Part shown: piece after piece, positions 37,973-47,700 of the stretch
Numbering within the stretch: the first letter of the stretch is position 1
How the letters are laid out: each line of letters begins with the position of its first letter
Origin: Bacteroidota bacterium
Lineage (GTDB): Bacteria > Bacteroidota > Bacteroidia > Cytophagales > Cyclobacteriaceae
Direction of reading: 5' to 3'
Length of the DNA stretch: 64,000 nt
Assembly: GCA_016191555.1 (NCBI GenBank)
Contig: JACPVX010000051.1
Location: forward strand, 186,001 to 250,000
Program-made: the position numbers and the translations under genes
Notes under the pieces: generated by a model
Databases searched by the model: none
What the model saw: the letters and a program-made list of their open reading frames with translations, nothing else
What the model was told of the DNA's origin: nothing

Positions 37973-39337
37973 ATGAAAATCGTTAATCCGGCAACGGAAG
38001 AAATCATTAAAGAATTACAAGAAGACACGGATGCTTCCGTAAAGCAAAAATTGGAGCAATTGAAATCAGCACAGCCAAGTTGGCATCAAGTAGCTCTGAA
38101 AGATCGAATTCAGGTGTTGCAGAAGTTTTCAGATTTGCTGGCACGTGATATCGAAACGTTGGCCGCTGTTTTGACTTCAGAAGTGGGCAAGCCATTGCAG
38201 CAAGCTCGCAACGAAGTGAATGGAGCGAGGGCGCGCATTCAATGGTTAACTAAAAATGCGGATACCTATTTGAAAGATGAAGTGATGACGCAAGAGGGCA
38301 ATCTCACTGAAAAGATTTCGTACGAGCCGCTCGGTGTTGTTTGCAATATTTCAGCTTGGAATTATCCTTACCTGGTAGGTGTAAATGTTTTTGTGCCGGC
38401 ATTGTTGGCAGGAAATGCCGTGATGTACAAGCCATCGGAATATGCAACCCTCACGGGCTTAGAGATTGAACGCTTGCTCAAAGAATCAGGCGTTCCACAA
38501 AATGTTTTTCATGTAGCGATTGGCGCGAGAGCAGTAGGTGAGCTGTTGTTGGAGTTGCCGTTCAATGGATATTTTTTCACCGGCTCTTACAGAACAGGAA
38601 AATATATTTATGAAAAAGTAGCTGGGAAGATGGTGCCGTGCCAACTGGAGTTAGGCGGCAAAGATCCATTATATGTAACTGATGATGTAGCCGATATTAA
38701 ATCAGTGGCTGCGGGTACGGCTGATGGAGCGTTTTATAACAATGGACAAAGTTGCTGTGCGGTCGAACGAATTTACGTTCATGAGAAAGTTTATGATCAA
38801 TATGTAGATGAGTTTGTGAAAGAAGTGAAATCGTGGAAAATCGGAGCACCAACAGAAGAGGGGGTGTATATCGGGCCATTGAGTAGAAAAGAGCAAGTTG
38901 CTTTTTTAGAACAACAGGTAGCGGATGCCACGCAAAAAGGAGCGAAGCTCGCAACCGGTGGCCACCGAATGAATGGCCGTGGTTATTATTTTGAACCAAC
39001 CGTCATTACCACTGCAACACATCAGATGACGGTGATGCGCGAGGAATCGTTTGGCCCCATCATCGGCATCATGAAAGTTATTAATGATGAAGAAGCCATT
39101 CGCTTAATGCAAGACACAGCGTATGGATTAACCGCCTCAGTGTATAGCGGCAACCAGCAACGTGCTGAAACTATTTTACAGCAAATCAATTCAGGCACCG
39201 GCTATTGGAACTGTTGTGATCGTGTGAGTGCCGCATTGCCATGGAGCGGACGACAACATTCGGGATTTGGAGCAACTTTGTCGCATGCAGGTTTACGTGC
39301 ATTTACCAAACCCAAAGCGTATCATCTTAAATCGTAG
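37973..39337 (+). CDS. NAD(P)-dependent aldehyde dehydrogenase
   Basis: 454 aa ALDH superfamily enzyme. Seen: cofactor-binding CNISAWNYPYLVGVN (about residue 124), FTGSYRTGKYI (about 204), general base glutamate in CQLELGGKDP (about 225), and nucleophile cysteine in NNGQSCCAVERI (about 259). Length is at the short end typical of succinate-semialdehyde and gamma-glutamyl-aldehyde dehydrogenases. In this operon it would oxidise gamma-glutamyl-aminoacetaldehyde to gamma-glutamylglycine; inferred from context. Its last 11 bp overlap the 3' end of the convergent alpha/beta hydrolase gene and no terminator is seen there. Confidence 0.93.
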   Translation: MKIVNPATEEIIKELQEDTDASVKQKLEQLKSAQPSWHQVALKDRIQVLQKFSDLLARDIETLAAVLTSEVGKPLQQARNEVNGARARIQWLTKNADTYLKDEVMTQEGNLTEKISYEPLGVVCNISAWNYPYLVGVNVFVPALLAGNAVMYKPSEYATLTGLEIERLLKESGVPQNVFHVAIGARAVGELLLELPFNGYFFTGSYRTGKYIYEKVAGKMVPCQLELGGKDPLYVTDDVADIKSVAAGTADGAFYNNGQSCCAVERIYVHEKVYDQYVDEFVKEVKSWKIGAPTEEGVYIGPLSRKEQVAFLEQQVADATQKGAKLATGGHRMNGRGYYFEPTVITTATHQMTVMREESFGPIIGIMKVINDEEAIRLMQDTAYGLTASVYSGNQQRAETILQQINSGTGYWNCCDRVSAALPWSGRQHSGFGATLSHAGLRAFTKPKAYHLKS

Positions 39338-39980
39338 TCGCGATCCATTCTTTGGTGAACTGCGCGAGGTCAGGAATTAGATTTTTCTTTCCTGCTTTGA
39401 ATGCGTGATCGGCTCCTTCTAACTTTTGCAACGTTGCGTGAGAAAGTGAGTCGTTTACAGTATTGATTAAATCCCATAGCGCTAATTCATCCCGCGTTCC
39501 TTGCAGAAAAAGCATCGGAAGAGAAATTTCTTTCAGGTGATCGGCACGTTCAACGGAAGGTTTACCTGCCGGATGCAACGGAAATCCGTATAAAATAACT
39601 CCTTTCACTGGGGTATCTGGCGACTTCGCTAAATACTGCGAAGACATTCGTCCGCCAAATGATTTTCCACTTGCAAAAAGAGGTTTATCCGGAAAGGTCG
39701 AGTGAGCAAATGAAATGGCTGATTCAATCGTGCGATGAGCTACAGCAGGTACATCTGGCCGGCCTTTTTTCTTTTCCATAAATGGAAAATTGAAACGCAA
39801 TGTTGTAATGTGATGTAGTGCCAATGCGTCTGCCAACGCAATCATAAAGGAGTGATTCATACCTGCACCCGCTCCGTGTGCGAGCGTAAGCACAGCATTC
39901 GTTTTTTCTCCTTCCATTATCTCTCCTGACACATCTCCAATGCTATCAGATACGTGTAGGTTGATGGGTGTCACTTTCAT
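39327..39980 (-). CDS. Alpha/beta hydrolase of the TEX30/KANL3-like family
   Basis: 217 aa. An oxyanion-type LTLAHGAGAGMNHSF segment (about residue 31), nucleophile elbow ASGKSFGGRMSS (about 100, serine in GKSFGG), acidic residue in QGTRDELAL (about 164) and histidine in GADHAFK (about 194) make a full triad. The family covers uncharacterised dienelactone-hydrolase-like proteins. It converges on the aldehyde dehydrogenase gene with an 11-bp overlap and has no evident partner. Substrate unknown. Confidence 0.85.
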   Translation of the reverse strand: MKVTPINLHVSDSIGDVSGEIMEGEKTNAVLTLAHGAGAGMNHSFMIALADALALHHITTLRFNFPFMEKKKGRPDVPAVAHRTIESAISFAHSTFPDKPLFASGKSFGGRMSSQYLAKSPDTPVKGVILYGFPLHPAGKPSVERADHLKEISLPMLFLQGTRDELALWDLINTVNDSLSHATLQKLEGADHAFKAGKKNLIPDLAQFTKEWIATTI

Positions 39981-40005
39981 TCAAGAAAGTTAACAAAGTT
40001 TTTTG

Positions 40006-42642
40006 CTATTCATTTTTTAAAACTTCGGCTGGATTGGCGCGTGCTACTTTTAAGGTTTGTGTACCAATCATTAAAAGTGCTAATAGCAGAATAGCTAACA
40101 CGCCCAGTAGCATTTCAAAAATATTGAGTGGTGCGTGGTTCGCAGTGTTAGGGAATACTACATTTTGAAAAAATAAGATTACAATCGGAAGGCTGATGAC
40201 GGTGGAGATTAATAGTAAGAATACAAATCCTTTTCCGAGCAGAAATAATAATTTCCCTTCACTCGCACCCATTACCTTGCGAATACTTACTTCCTTCAAT
40301 CGGATTTCGGTAGTGAATACCACCATGCCCAATAGACCCAGCGATGCAATTGAGATCGCAAGAAATGCAAGGAACCCGGCTAATTTTAATGTGGCGCGCA
40401 ATCCCGCAAAGGCTTCTTCAATTTGTTGATTATAAAACTTCGCTTCAAACGGATGCACCGGATCGATCTTCTTCCAGATGGATTCAATCTTTGCGTATGT
40501 GCCAATTAAATCGTTTGACTGAATTTTTATATTCATGATATTTGCCTTTCTATCTAAGTAGCGAAACACAGTTTCTTGCGAAGTTTTGTTATTGGATCGG
40601 CCATATTGAAAATCTTTCATGACTCCGATGATGGTAAGGTTCTTACGGTCTACTTTTAGCACATCACCAATGGCTTTTTGTGGATCCTGATTCGCAATGT
40701 TAAATCGCTTCAACACTTGCATGTTCACAATCACTTCCGATTCTTCGACACTATCCGGTTTTACAGAAAAATTTTTCCCCGCAATCAATTGATGGCCCAT
40801 TAAGGGAATGTAGTTTTCATCGATGGAATTATAACTTACTCCGCAAGAGTCATTCGGAGTTCCATGATATTTCATGTTGGTGCCCCAATAATTACCCACA
40901 CTCGTTACTAGCAATGATTGCGAAATACCTTTTACCTCCGGCAGTTCGCTGATTTCTTTTTTGAGCAACTCTGCTTTATTTCCTTGTAACGAAATGTTCA
41001 GTACATTTTCAGTGTTGAATCCAAGATCGAATGAAATATAATGTTGGTATTGACGATACACGCCAATGCTAGCCGAGACCAAGATGATCGATATGCAAAA
41101 CTGAATCACAATCAATATTTTTCTTCCCGTGATGCGGTTCATTCCCCGAAAGGAGGTAGCACTTTTTAAAACCTGAATGGCATTGATGTTTGAAAAGAAT
41201 ACTGATGGAAAAATACCTGCTGCAATCCCAACAAAAATGGCAAAGCCAACAAAGTAAAGGATGGTGACCGGAGAGAGATGCAGCGTAAACATTTTTTGAA
41301 TGTCGGGCTCGATACTGAGAAAATGCGGGCGCAATAGGAAGAACAACAAAAGCGCCATCGCTAATGCGCTCAAAGAAATAATCACAGCTTCTACTATAAA
41401 CTGAGTTGCCACATTGCTGTTCAATGCGCCAATTACTTTTCTAATTCCTACTTCGCGGGTTCGCTTCAGCGATCGGGCAATGGATAAATTAGTATAGTTG
41501 AAACATGCAGACAAGATGACCACAAAGCACAGTCCTCCGAAAACCCAAAGAAGTGTGCTTCCTAGTACAGGGCCCATTTGATTGCCCAAGCTGTCTCTGA
41601 ACATAATACTCGAGAGGGGTTGAAGGTCTAATTCGATATGTGTGTTTTTGACGGAGGGATCTTCTCGTTTACTTAGTTGAGCTAGATTTGATTTGAGTAA
41701 TGGTATATCAGCGTTTTGGGGTAAAAGGAGATACACCCATGTGTTCCAAACGCTATCCCACACCATCTCCTCATCAAGAGCTTTTTTGTCTGATTCTTTT
41801 GTGCTCAGTGATCCCAACATTTCAAAGTGAATGTGTGAAAAGAAGGGAGGTTCTTTTACAATTCCGGTAATTGTGTACGATTTATCGTTATTGTAGGTAA
41901 CTACTTTGCCGATTGCTTCTTCATTGCCGAAAAGTTTTTTAGCGGCTGTCTCAGAGATGACCATTGAGAAAGGTTCTTTCAATGCGGTCGCAGTGTGTCC
42001 ATGAAGCAACTCAAATGAAAAAACTTTAAAGAATGATTCGTTGGCCCAGTAGCCATGGAGTGGGACAATTTTTTCCCCAACTTTAATATCGCTATCAAAC
42101 CCGCTTTGAAGAATAGCCACTTCTTCTATGCCTGTAAACTCTTCTTTAATTAAGCGACCTGCCTTCAGTGAGGTGGTGGCCATGAAGTTGTTGCCTTTGT
42201 CGCCTAAATATTCATAGCGACTGAGTACGCGATGAATTTTATTGTAGTTGGCATGAAACTTATCGTACGAAAGTACATCCGACAAAGTAGCGATCAGTAC
42301 AAGCCCTACCGACATACTCACCGCTAAGCCAATAATATTAATGGCTGAAAATAATTTGTTGCGCACAATGCTGCGACCTGATGTTTTGATATAGCTTCCA
42401 ATCATAATCCAACTAATTAATAGGTTAAGAAATTCCGGTTTGCGAATGGTGTAAAGTCGAAAAAATTTTAGAACGTCAATGATATAGATAAGCCGTGCTT
42501 TGCGAATACCTTTTGTCTTCACGTTGCGATCATAGTATTCGTTCAAGTCGCCTTGCAAATCTTCGAGGAGTTCGGGCTTGCAATACCAAGTTAGCAATTG
42601 GGTGGCCCAGGCCGGTGGTGCTTTTTTTTTAGGTTCCTCCAT
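40006..42642 (-). CDS. FtsX-like ABC transporter permease with N-terminal permease-prefix domain
   Basis: 878 aa. The N terminus (about residues 5-75, WATQLLTWYCKPELLEDLQG) is the permease-prefix domain found in Bacteroidetes PadR-linked transporters. Two MacB_PCD/FtsX units follow: a membrane segment near residue 100, a periplasmic domain, three helices around 375-490, then a second such unit with the last helices around 765-875 ending VARANPAEVLKNE. This is a MacB-like mechanotransmission exporter; its ATPase is not adjacent. It is 1 bp downstream of its PadR regulator gene, the usual arrangement. Possible cargo includes antimicrobial peptides or lipids; unknown here. Confidence 0.9.
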   Translation of the reverse strand: MEEPKKKAPPAWATQLLTWYCKPELLEDLQGDLNEYYDRNVKTKGIRKARLIYIIDVLKFFRLYTIRKPEFLNLLISWIMIGSYIKTSGRSIVRNKLFSAINIIGLAVSMSVGLVLIATLSDVLSYDKFHANYNKIHRVLSRYEYLGDKGNNFMATTSLKAGRLIKEEFTGIEEVAILQSGFDSDIKVGEKIVPLHGYWANESFFKVFSFELLHGHTATALKEPFSMVISETAAKKLFGNEEAIGKVVTYNNDKSYTITGIVKEPPFFSHIHFEMLGSLSTKESDKKALDEEMVWDSVWNTWVYLLLPQNADIPLLKSNLAQLSKREDPSVKNTHIELDLQPLSSIMFRDSLGNQMGPVLGSTLLWVFGGLCFVVILSACFNYTNLSIARSLKRTREVGIRKVIGALNSNVATQFIVEAVIISLSALAMALLLFFLLRPHFLSIEPDIQKMFTLHLSPVTILYFVGFAIFVGIAAGIFPSVFFSNINAIQVLKSATSFRGMNRITGRKILIVIQFCISIILVSASIGVYRQYQHYISFDLGFNTENVLNISLQGNKAELLKKEISELPEVKGISQSLLVTSVGNYWGTNMKYHGTPNDSCGVSYNSIDENYIPLMGHQLIAGKNFSVKPDSVEESEVIVNMQVLKRFNIANQDPQKAIGDVLKVDRKNLTIIGVMKDFQYGRSNNKTSQETVFRYLDRKANIMNIKIQSNDLIGTYAKIESIWKKIDPVHPFEAKFYNQQIEEAFAGLRATLKLAGFLAFLAISIASLGLLGMVVFTTEIRLKEVSIRKVMGASEGKLLFLLGKGFVFLLLISTVISLPIVILFFQNVVFPNTANHAPLNIFEMLLGVLAILLLALLMIGTQTLKVARANPAEVLKNE

Positions 42643-42643
42643 G

Positions 42644-42976
42644 CTAAATTCTTTTTAATGTTAGCTCTGGAATCAAACTCCAATATTGATCGCGCAATTC
42701 TTTTGATTTTAAAAGCGAAGCTTTTCCGGCATTCGTTACTGTGTAATAGCGTTTTCTTTTTCCACCGCGTGCGTTGGTAGCTTCACCCAGACTACTCTTC
42801 GCCAATCCTTTTTCTTCTAAGCGATTGAGCACAGCGTGTACAACACCTAACTTTACTGAGCGTTTTGTCTTTTTTTCAAGATCATCACAGATGGCTACAC
42901 TGTAAGCTTCTGTGACCATCGCTGCAATGGTTAGTAAAACCAATTCTTCGAATTCGCCCAGATTTGTTCCTTTCAT
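42644..42976 (-). CDS. PadR family transcriptional regulator
   Basis: 110 aa. Winged-helix PadR domain over nearly the whole length: LGEFEELVLLTIAAM (about 5-19), VHAVLNRLEEKGLAKSSL (about 46), RGGKRKRYYTVTNAGKASL (about 69). PadR proteins are dimeric repressors of efflux genes that release DNA on binding toxic compounds. The FtsX permease gene follows 1 bp later and is the likely target. A 7-bp perfect inverted repeat lies within 8-26 bp upstream of the start, and paired 13-bp direct repeats lie further up, suiting autoregulation. Confidence 0.92.
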   Translation of the reverse strand: MKGTNLGEFEELVLLTIAAMVTEAYSVAICDDLEKKTKRSVKLGVVHAVLNRLEEKGLAKSSLGEATNARGGKRKRYYTVTNAGKASLLKSKELRDQYWSLIPELTLKRI

Positions 42977-42983
42977 AGTGTTA

Positions 42984-43002
42984 TTACGTATTAATTACGT
43001 AA
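42984..43002 (-). promoter_or_regulatory. Putative PadR operator: inverted repeat upstream of padR-like gene
   Basis: TTACGTA (42984-42990) and TACGTAA (42996-43002) are perfect inverse arms around a 5-bp spacer, directly upstream of the PadR start codon. Position and symmetry suit a dimeric repressor site. Confidence 0.5.
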
Positions 43003-43003
43003 A

Positions 43004-43046
43004 TGTATGTAAAATAGTTATATATTCTTATTTTGTATGTAAAATA
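43004..43046. repeat. Paired 13-bp direct repeats upstream of the padR-like gene
   Basis: TGTATGTAAAATA occurs at 43004-43016 and again at 43034-43046, identical and 30 bp apart (about three helical turns), in the promoter region of the PadR-permease operon. They could be tandem operators on one face of the DNA. Confidence 0.65.
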
Positions 43047-43084
43047 CCTATTACTAAAGACTGCACTTCGTGATCAATTAATAA

Positions 43085-44203
43085 CTAGCCTTTGATAAGA
43101 AGTTTTCTCGAGAAGAAAAGGAGGGGGATGCCATAAACGGCAATCATAGCGTAGGCCATTATTTCATAGCCTTTCGAGACTAAATCAATAATTCCTACTT
43201 GTGCTAGTAATAGCGAAGCAGCCAATGCGGCTATCGAGATATACGCTTTTGAAATTTTCTTCATCGGTTGGCCACTTCGGGCTGTCACTTCTTTTTCAAT
43301 GCGATGAATGAATGCGTGAATCATACCTGTGGCAGTCTCCACAAGGGTCCAACCCACCACAATCCCGAAAATAATTATCATGATCGGATGAAATGGAGCG
43401 AGCATCGTCAGCCAGGGCACAGTTCCGGCAAGCACATTTTTATCGGGGTAATAAGCAAGAACTGCAAAATAAGTGAGGAACCACGGAATGGTCATGAGCA
43501 TACCAGAGATGATTCCGGCAATGATACTTTCACGTTTCGTTTGGATGTTGCTGTAAGTGAAGAAAGAGGCAGGGTAAACAGCTAAATTATAGCCTACATA
43601 TAAAATGCCTGTCCAAATCAGTAAACCTATTGATGGTACTTCAGGCAGGTAACTTGTGTCCCAGCTTGAAAATACAGCAATGATGTATTCACCCCGAGAG
43701 GTGAAAACCATTACAGCAAATAATATGTAGGCTGCAAAAAGGGCAATTGTGCCGATCGTCTCTAACTTGGCAATCACTTCATCGCCTTTGTAATTGAGCA
43801 ATCCAACTAGCGATACTATTAATAAGACGCCAATCCATTTGTTGAACCCTACTGTTTCGTAAAGAATTTCGCCAGCGGCTGCAGCCATTACAGCTATGAT
43901 CAGAATGGCCAGCATCAGATAAACAATCTCATAAATGACCCATCCACGACCAATCATTTTCTTGAGAAGCGATTTGTAGTCGTATACATTCCATTGGCGG
44001 CACGCTTCAATCGATAGAATGGAGATAAAAGAGAAGCCCACGAAAATAGCCAAACCGCTAATCCAGCCTCCTGCGCCAAATTTGCCACCATATTCAACTA
44101 TTTCTCTGCCCGTAGCATATCCGCCACCGATTAGAACAGATTGAAGAATAATGCCGGGCAGAAGGATTCTCTTCAACGCAGAGGTATTTGTTTTGGAAGT
44201 CAT
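43085..44203 (-). CDS. YkvI-like membrane transporter (APC/GerAB-like superfamily)
   Basis: 372 aa, about 10 membrane helices. The opening LLPGIILQSVLIGGGYATG followed by REIVEYGGKFGAGGW matches the uncharacterised YkvI family, whose unwound first helix with GGGYATGRE resembles LeuT-fold symporters. The substrate is unknown. The gene lies 108 bp upstream (in transcription terms) of the PadR gene but the repeats between them suggest separate control. No terminator is visible after it. Confidence 0.8.
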   Translation of the reverse strand: MTSKTNTSALKRILLPGIILQSVLIGGGYATGREIVEYGGKFGAGGWISGLAIFVGFSFISILSIEACRQWNVYDYKSLLKKMIGRGWVIYEIVYLMLAILIIAVMAAAAGEILYETVGFNKWIGVLLIVSLVGLLNYKGDEVIAKLETIGTIALFAAYILFAVMVFTSRGEYIIAVFSSWDTSYLPEVPSIGLLIWTGILYVGYNLAVYPASFFTYSNIQTKRESIIAGIISGMLMTIPWFLTYFAVLAYYPDKNVLAGTVPWLTMLAPFHPIMIIIFGIVVGWTLVETATGMIHAFIHRIEKEVTARSGQPMKKISKAYISIAALAASLLLAQVGIIDLVSKGYEIMAYAMIAVYGIPLLFFSRKLLIKG

Positions 44204-44789
44204 AACGATGGAGCAAGAAGGTTGGAAAGTGCGAGTGACTAATGGACGTTAGGTATTTTTTAATCCTGTGAACGGTGAAAATAAACTGAATGAAAAAACC
44301 TGCAAACTTCTTTTGTTTGAGATTCTATCACCTTTAGAAAAAAAAGATTTAACATTTTTTCGATCAAAATTTTAATTGCAATCAAATATAAATACCTAAA
44401 CAAGAAAAAATTAGACTAATTTTGGGGTTCTATATTCCCCAATATGAGCCTTTACTTCCCCGTGTTGTTTCTACTGCAAAAAGTTAGTTTCTACCTATCT
44501 ATCACTGAAATTAACCTGAAAGAGGCTAAAAATTCGGCTTTAAGATTTAATAACACTTTCCTTCTTAGATTTCAAAGTGTCGAAAGATATACATCTGAGT
44601 CGGATGTGAAGATTTCTTCTTCGAAAAAAACTAATTTTTTTGAGGCAATTGATATAATCGACATGTGCCTTCTTAAGGCTTCTTCCATCCGAAGTATTGA
44701 GTCACGATTGCTTACGGCCGAAATCAAAAATTCTTAATAAAATAATTTGTAAGACTTTAAAAGAAATGAGAATAAATTACTTAAATAAA
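44204..44789. other. 586-bp AT-rich intergenic region ahead of the giant surface-protein gene
   Basis: No gene is supported. The region is AT-rich throughout. It contains a TAnnTTTG box (44417-44424) overlapping a small hairpin (TTGGGG/CCCCAA, 44422-44442), which leaves a leader of about 360 nt before the giant gene. An open frame at 44444-44737 (97 codons) lies in it but has no family similarity, low-complexity composition and no ribosome-site context, so I treat it as chance. Confidence 0.6.
44417..44424 (+). promoter_or_regulatory. -7 promoter box for the giant T9SS protein gene
   Basis: TAATTTTG matches TAnnTTTG. A proper TTTG at -33 is not seen. Transcription from here would give a long leader of about 360 nt. 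Confidence 0.4.
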
Positions 44790-47700
44790 ATGAAAAAATC
44801 TGTGCGGTTTTCCCTGATCCTCAGCATCTTTCTTACCTCTTTCTTGTCACACGTAGCATTTTCGCAAACTACCGGTGACTACCAATCCAATGCAGCCTCT
44901 TTCAACTGGACAGCTACGGCCAATTGGCAGCGATGGAATGGATCCGCTTGGGTAAGTAACCCTGCTGAGGGTTATCCTGGCCAAAATGCTTCTGGAATTG
45001 CAGGAACTGTAACGATCTTAAACACGCATACGGTTACACTCAACGTAAACCCAGCTCAAAGCATTGGGAATTTGATATTAGCTTCCGGTAGCACGTTTGC
45101 TGGTGGTAATAACACCCTGACTCTGAGCGGTAATTTCACAAATAATGGTGGAACGTTTACCGTGGCTACAAGCACGATTACATTTAATGGAACTGGTGCT
45201 CAAGCAATTAATGGAACAGTAGCATCACAATCTTTTAATAATATCATTGTCAATAAGGCAAGTGGCGCACTGTCGGTTGGCGGAAGCATAACTACCGTGA
45301 GTGTGGCATCATTTACCCAAACTCTGGGAGATTTTAATGCTCCTGCCACGCTTAACATAACAAGTGCATTTACATTGACTGCAGGTAACTTTTCTGCAGG
45401 ATCAAATTTGAATATTAACGGAGGTAATTTCGCTAATAATGGAGGTACGTTTGTCCCAAATACGGGCTCGGTTACATTTACGAGCGGAGCTGCTCAGGCA
45501 ATCAATGGCACAGCGGTAACTCAAACATTCAACAATTTAGTCATCAACAAATCAGGCAATACATTAACCGTTGGAGGAAGCACCACCACACTGAATGTAA
45601 ATAACCTTACTCGCACGTTGGGTAATTTTACGGCACCAGCCACTCTTAACGTGAGTGGAACAATCACATTGACAGCGGGTACATTTACAGCCGGTACAAA
45701 CACCAACCTTAGCGGAGACTTTATCAATGATGGAGGTACGTTTACGCCTGGCGCGAACACGGTAACTTTCAATGGATCGGGTGCACAAACAATTTCAGGA
45801 GCTGTTGCTACTCAAACATTTGGCAACGTGATCATCAACAAGGCAGGAGGTGCAGTATCCGTTGGAGGAAGTACAACTACTGTAAACGTTGCCGCCTTCA
45901 CTCAAACGCTGGGCGATTTTAACGCCCCTGCTACTCTTGCAGCTACTGGTGCGGTTACATTGACTGCCGGCACATTTACAGCTGGTGCAAATTTGAATAT
46001 CAGTGGAGCTAGTTTCACAAACAATGGCGCAACGTTCGTACCCGGAGCGGGCGCTGTCACTTTCACCGGTGGTGCAGCACAACAGATTAACGGTACACCG
46101 GCTACCCAAACATTCAATAATCTAGTAATCAATAAATCAGCCAATACGCTGTCCGTAGGCGGCAGTACAACCACGTTGAATGTAAATAACCTTACAAGAA
46201 CATTAGGTACTTTTGCAGCTCCAGCAACGGTGAGTGTGAGCGGATCATTGACTCTCACAGCAGGAACGTATACCGCAGGAGCCACAACCAATGTGGCAGG
46301 ATCAATAATTAACACGGCCGGTACTTTTACTGCTGGTGCTAATACAAATGTTGGTGGAGATTTTACTAACAACGGAGGAACATTCACGCCAGGTGGCAAT
46401 ACGGTTACTTTCAATGGAACAGGTGCACAAGCCATTAATGGAACGGCTGTTACTCAAACGTTTAGTGCTATCATCATTAATAAAACCAGTGGCGCTGTAA
46501 CGGTTGGAGGAAGTTTAACTACAATCAATGCAACTACCTTTACTCAAACTCTTGGCGATTTTTCAGGTCCCGCTACATTATCCGTTTCAGCAGGAATTAC
46601 ATTAACGGCAGGCACCCACACTGCTGGAGCTGCTATTAATATAACTGGAGGTAACTTCACCAATAATAATGGAGCAACCTTTGTTCCGGGTTCAAATACA
46701 CTTACATTCAGTTCAGGCGCAGCCCAGGCCATCAATGGTACATTGGTCGCACAAACTCTCGGTAACATAATCGTTAATAAAGGTGGTGGATCAACATTAT
46801 CAGTTGGGGGTGGCACGACTACCCTTAATACAGCTGCATTTACATTAACTGCTGGAAACTTCACTGCGCCAACTACGTTTTATGCTACCGGTGCATTTAC
46901 GCTTACAGCTGGCACCTTTACAGCCAGCACAAATACAAATCTGGATGGCGACTTCATTAATAATGGAGGAACATTCTCCCCAGGCACTTTTACAGTAACT
47001 TTCGGAGGATCTGGAACAAAAACCATTACAGGATCAAATGCTACCATCGCCAGTTTTTATGATTTAGTAATTTCATCGGGAACTGTAGTGTATGGTTCTA
47101 GTGCAGTCAACAGAACCATTAACGTCTTAGACAATTTAACAATAACGGGTGGATCTTTTCTGTCTGGCACAACGGTAGGGAACGCACACATAATCAACTT
47201 AACTGGAAGCTTGCAAAACGATGGAACGATTGATTTCTCAGCTAATTCAGCCACCGCGCACCGAATTGTTTTCACAGGCGCTGGCGCAAAAACAATTAGC
47301 GGTGCAGGCAGCACTACATTCCAGAACATAGTGATGAGTACCACAGCCAGCGCAGTGGTGAATGTAAATGCGAATACACGTATCAATGGAACGTTGAGTT
47401 GGACGGCAGATGGTTTACTTATCCTAGGCGCGAATGATATCACTTTCGGTAACACTGCTTCAGCAACGTCACCAACCGCAAACCGCTATATTCAGGTAAA
47501 TGGTACTTCAACATCTACAAGTCAGGTTGTCAAAGTAAGTAATGCCACCACGGCTTCTTGGCAATTTTTGTTCCCTATCGGAACCGCAACAAATGGTTAT
47601 ACTCCCCTCGACTTAACTACTGCAACCATCACCAACGCACCTACAATTAATAGCAGACTGGCGGCAAAGGTTATTTTAGGAGTCGATGAGCCAGGAAAAT

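Noticed and set aside
44444..44737. 97-codon open frame in the leader of the giant gene
   Set aside because: AT-rich low-complexity composition, no family look, no start context, overlaps the giant gene frame; more likely chance.
44697..44789. Upstream extension of the giant protein (start at 44697)
   Set aside because: The extra 31 residues precede a normal signal peptide and would bury it; the internal ATG at 44790 is better.
45141..47090. Regular repeats that might be read as a CRISPR array
   Set aside because: Period is about 294 bp, repeats are in frame inside a long coding sequence and there are no unique spacers.
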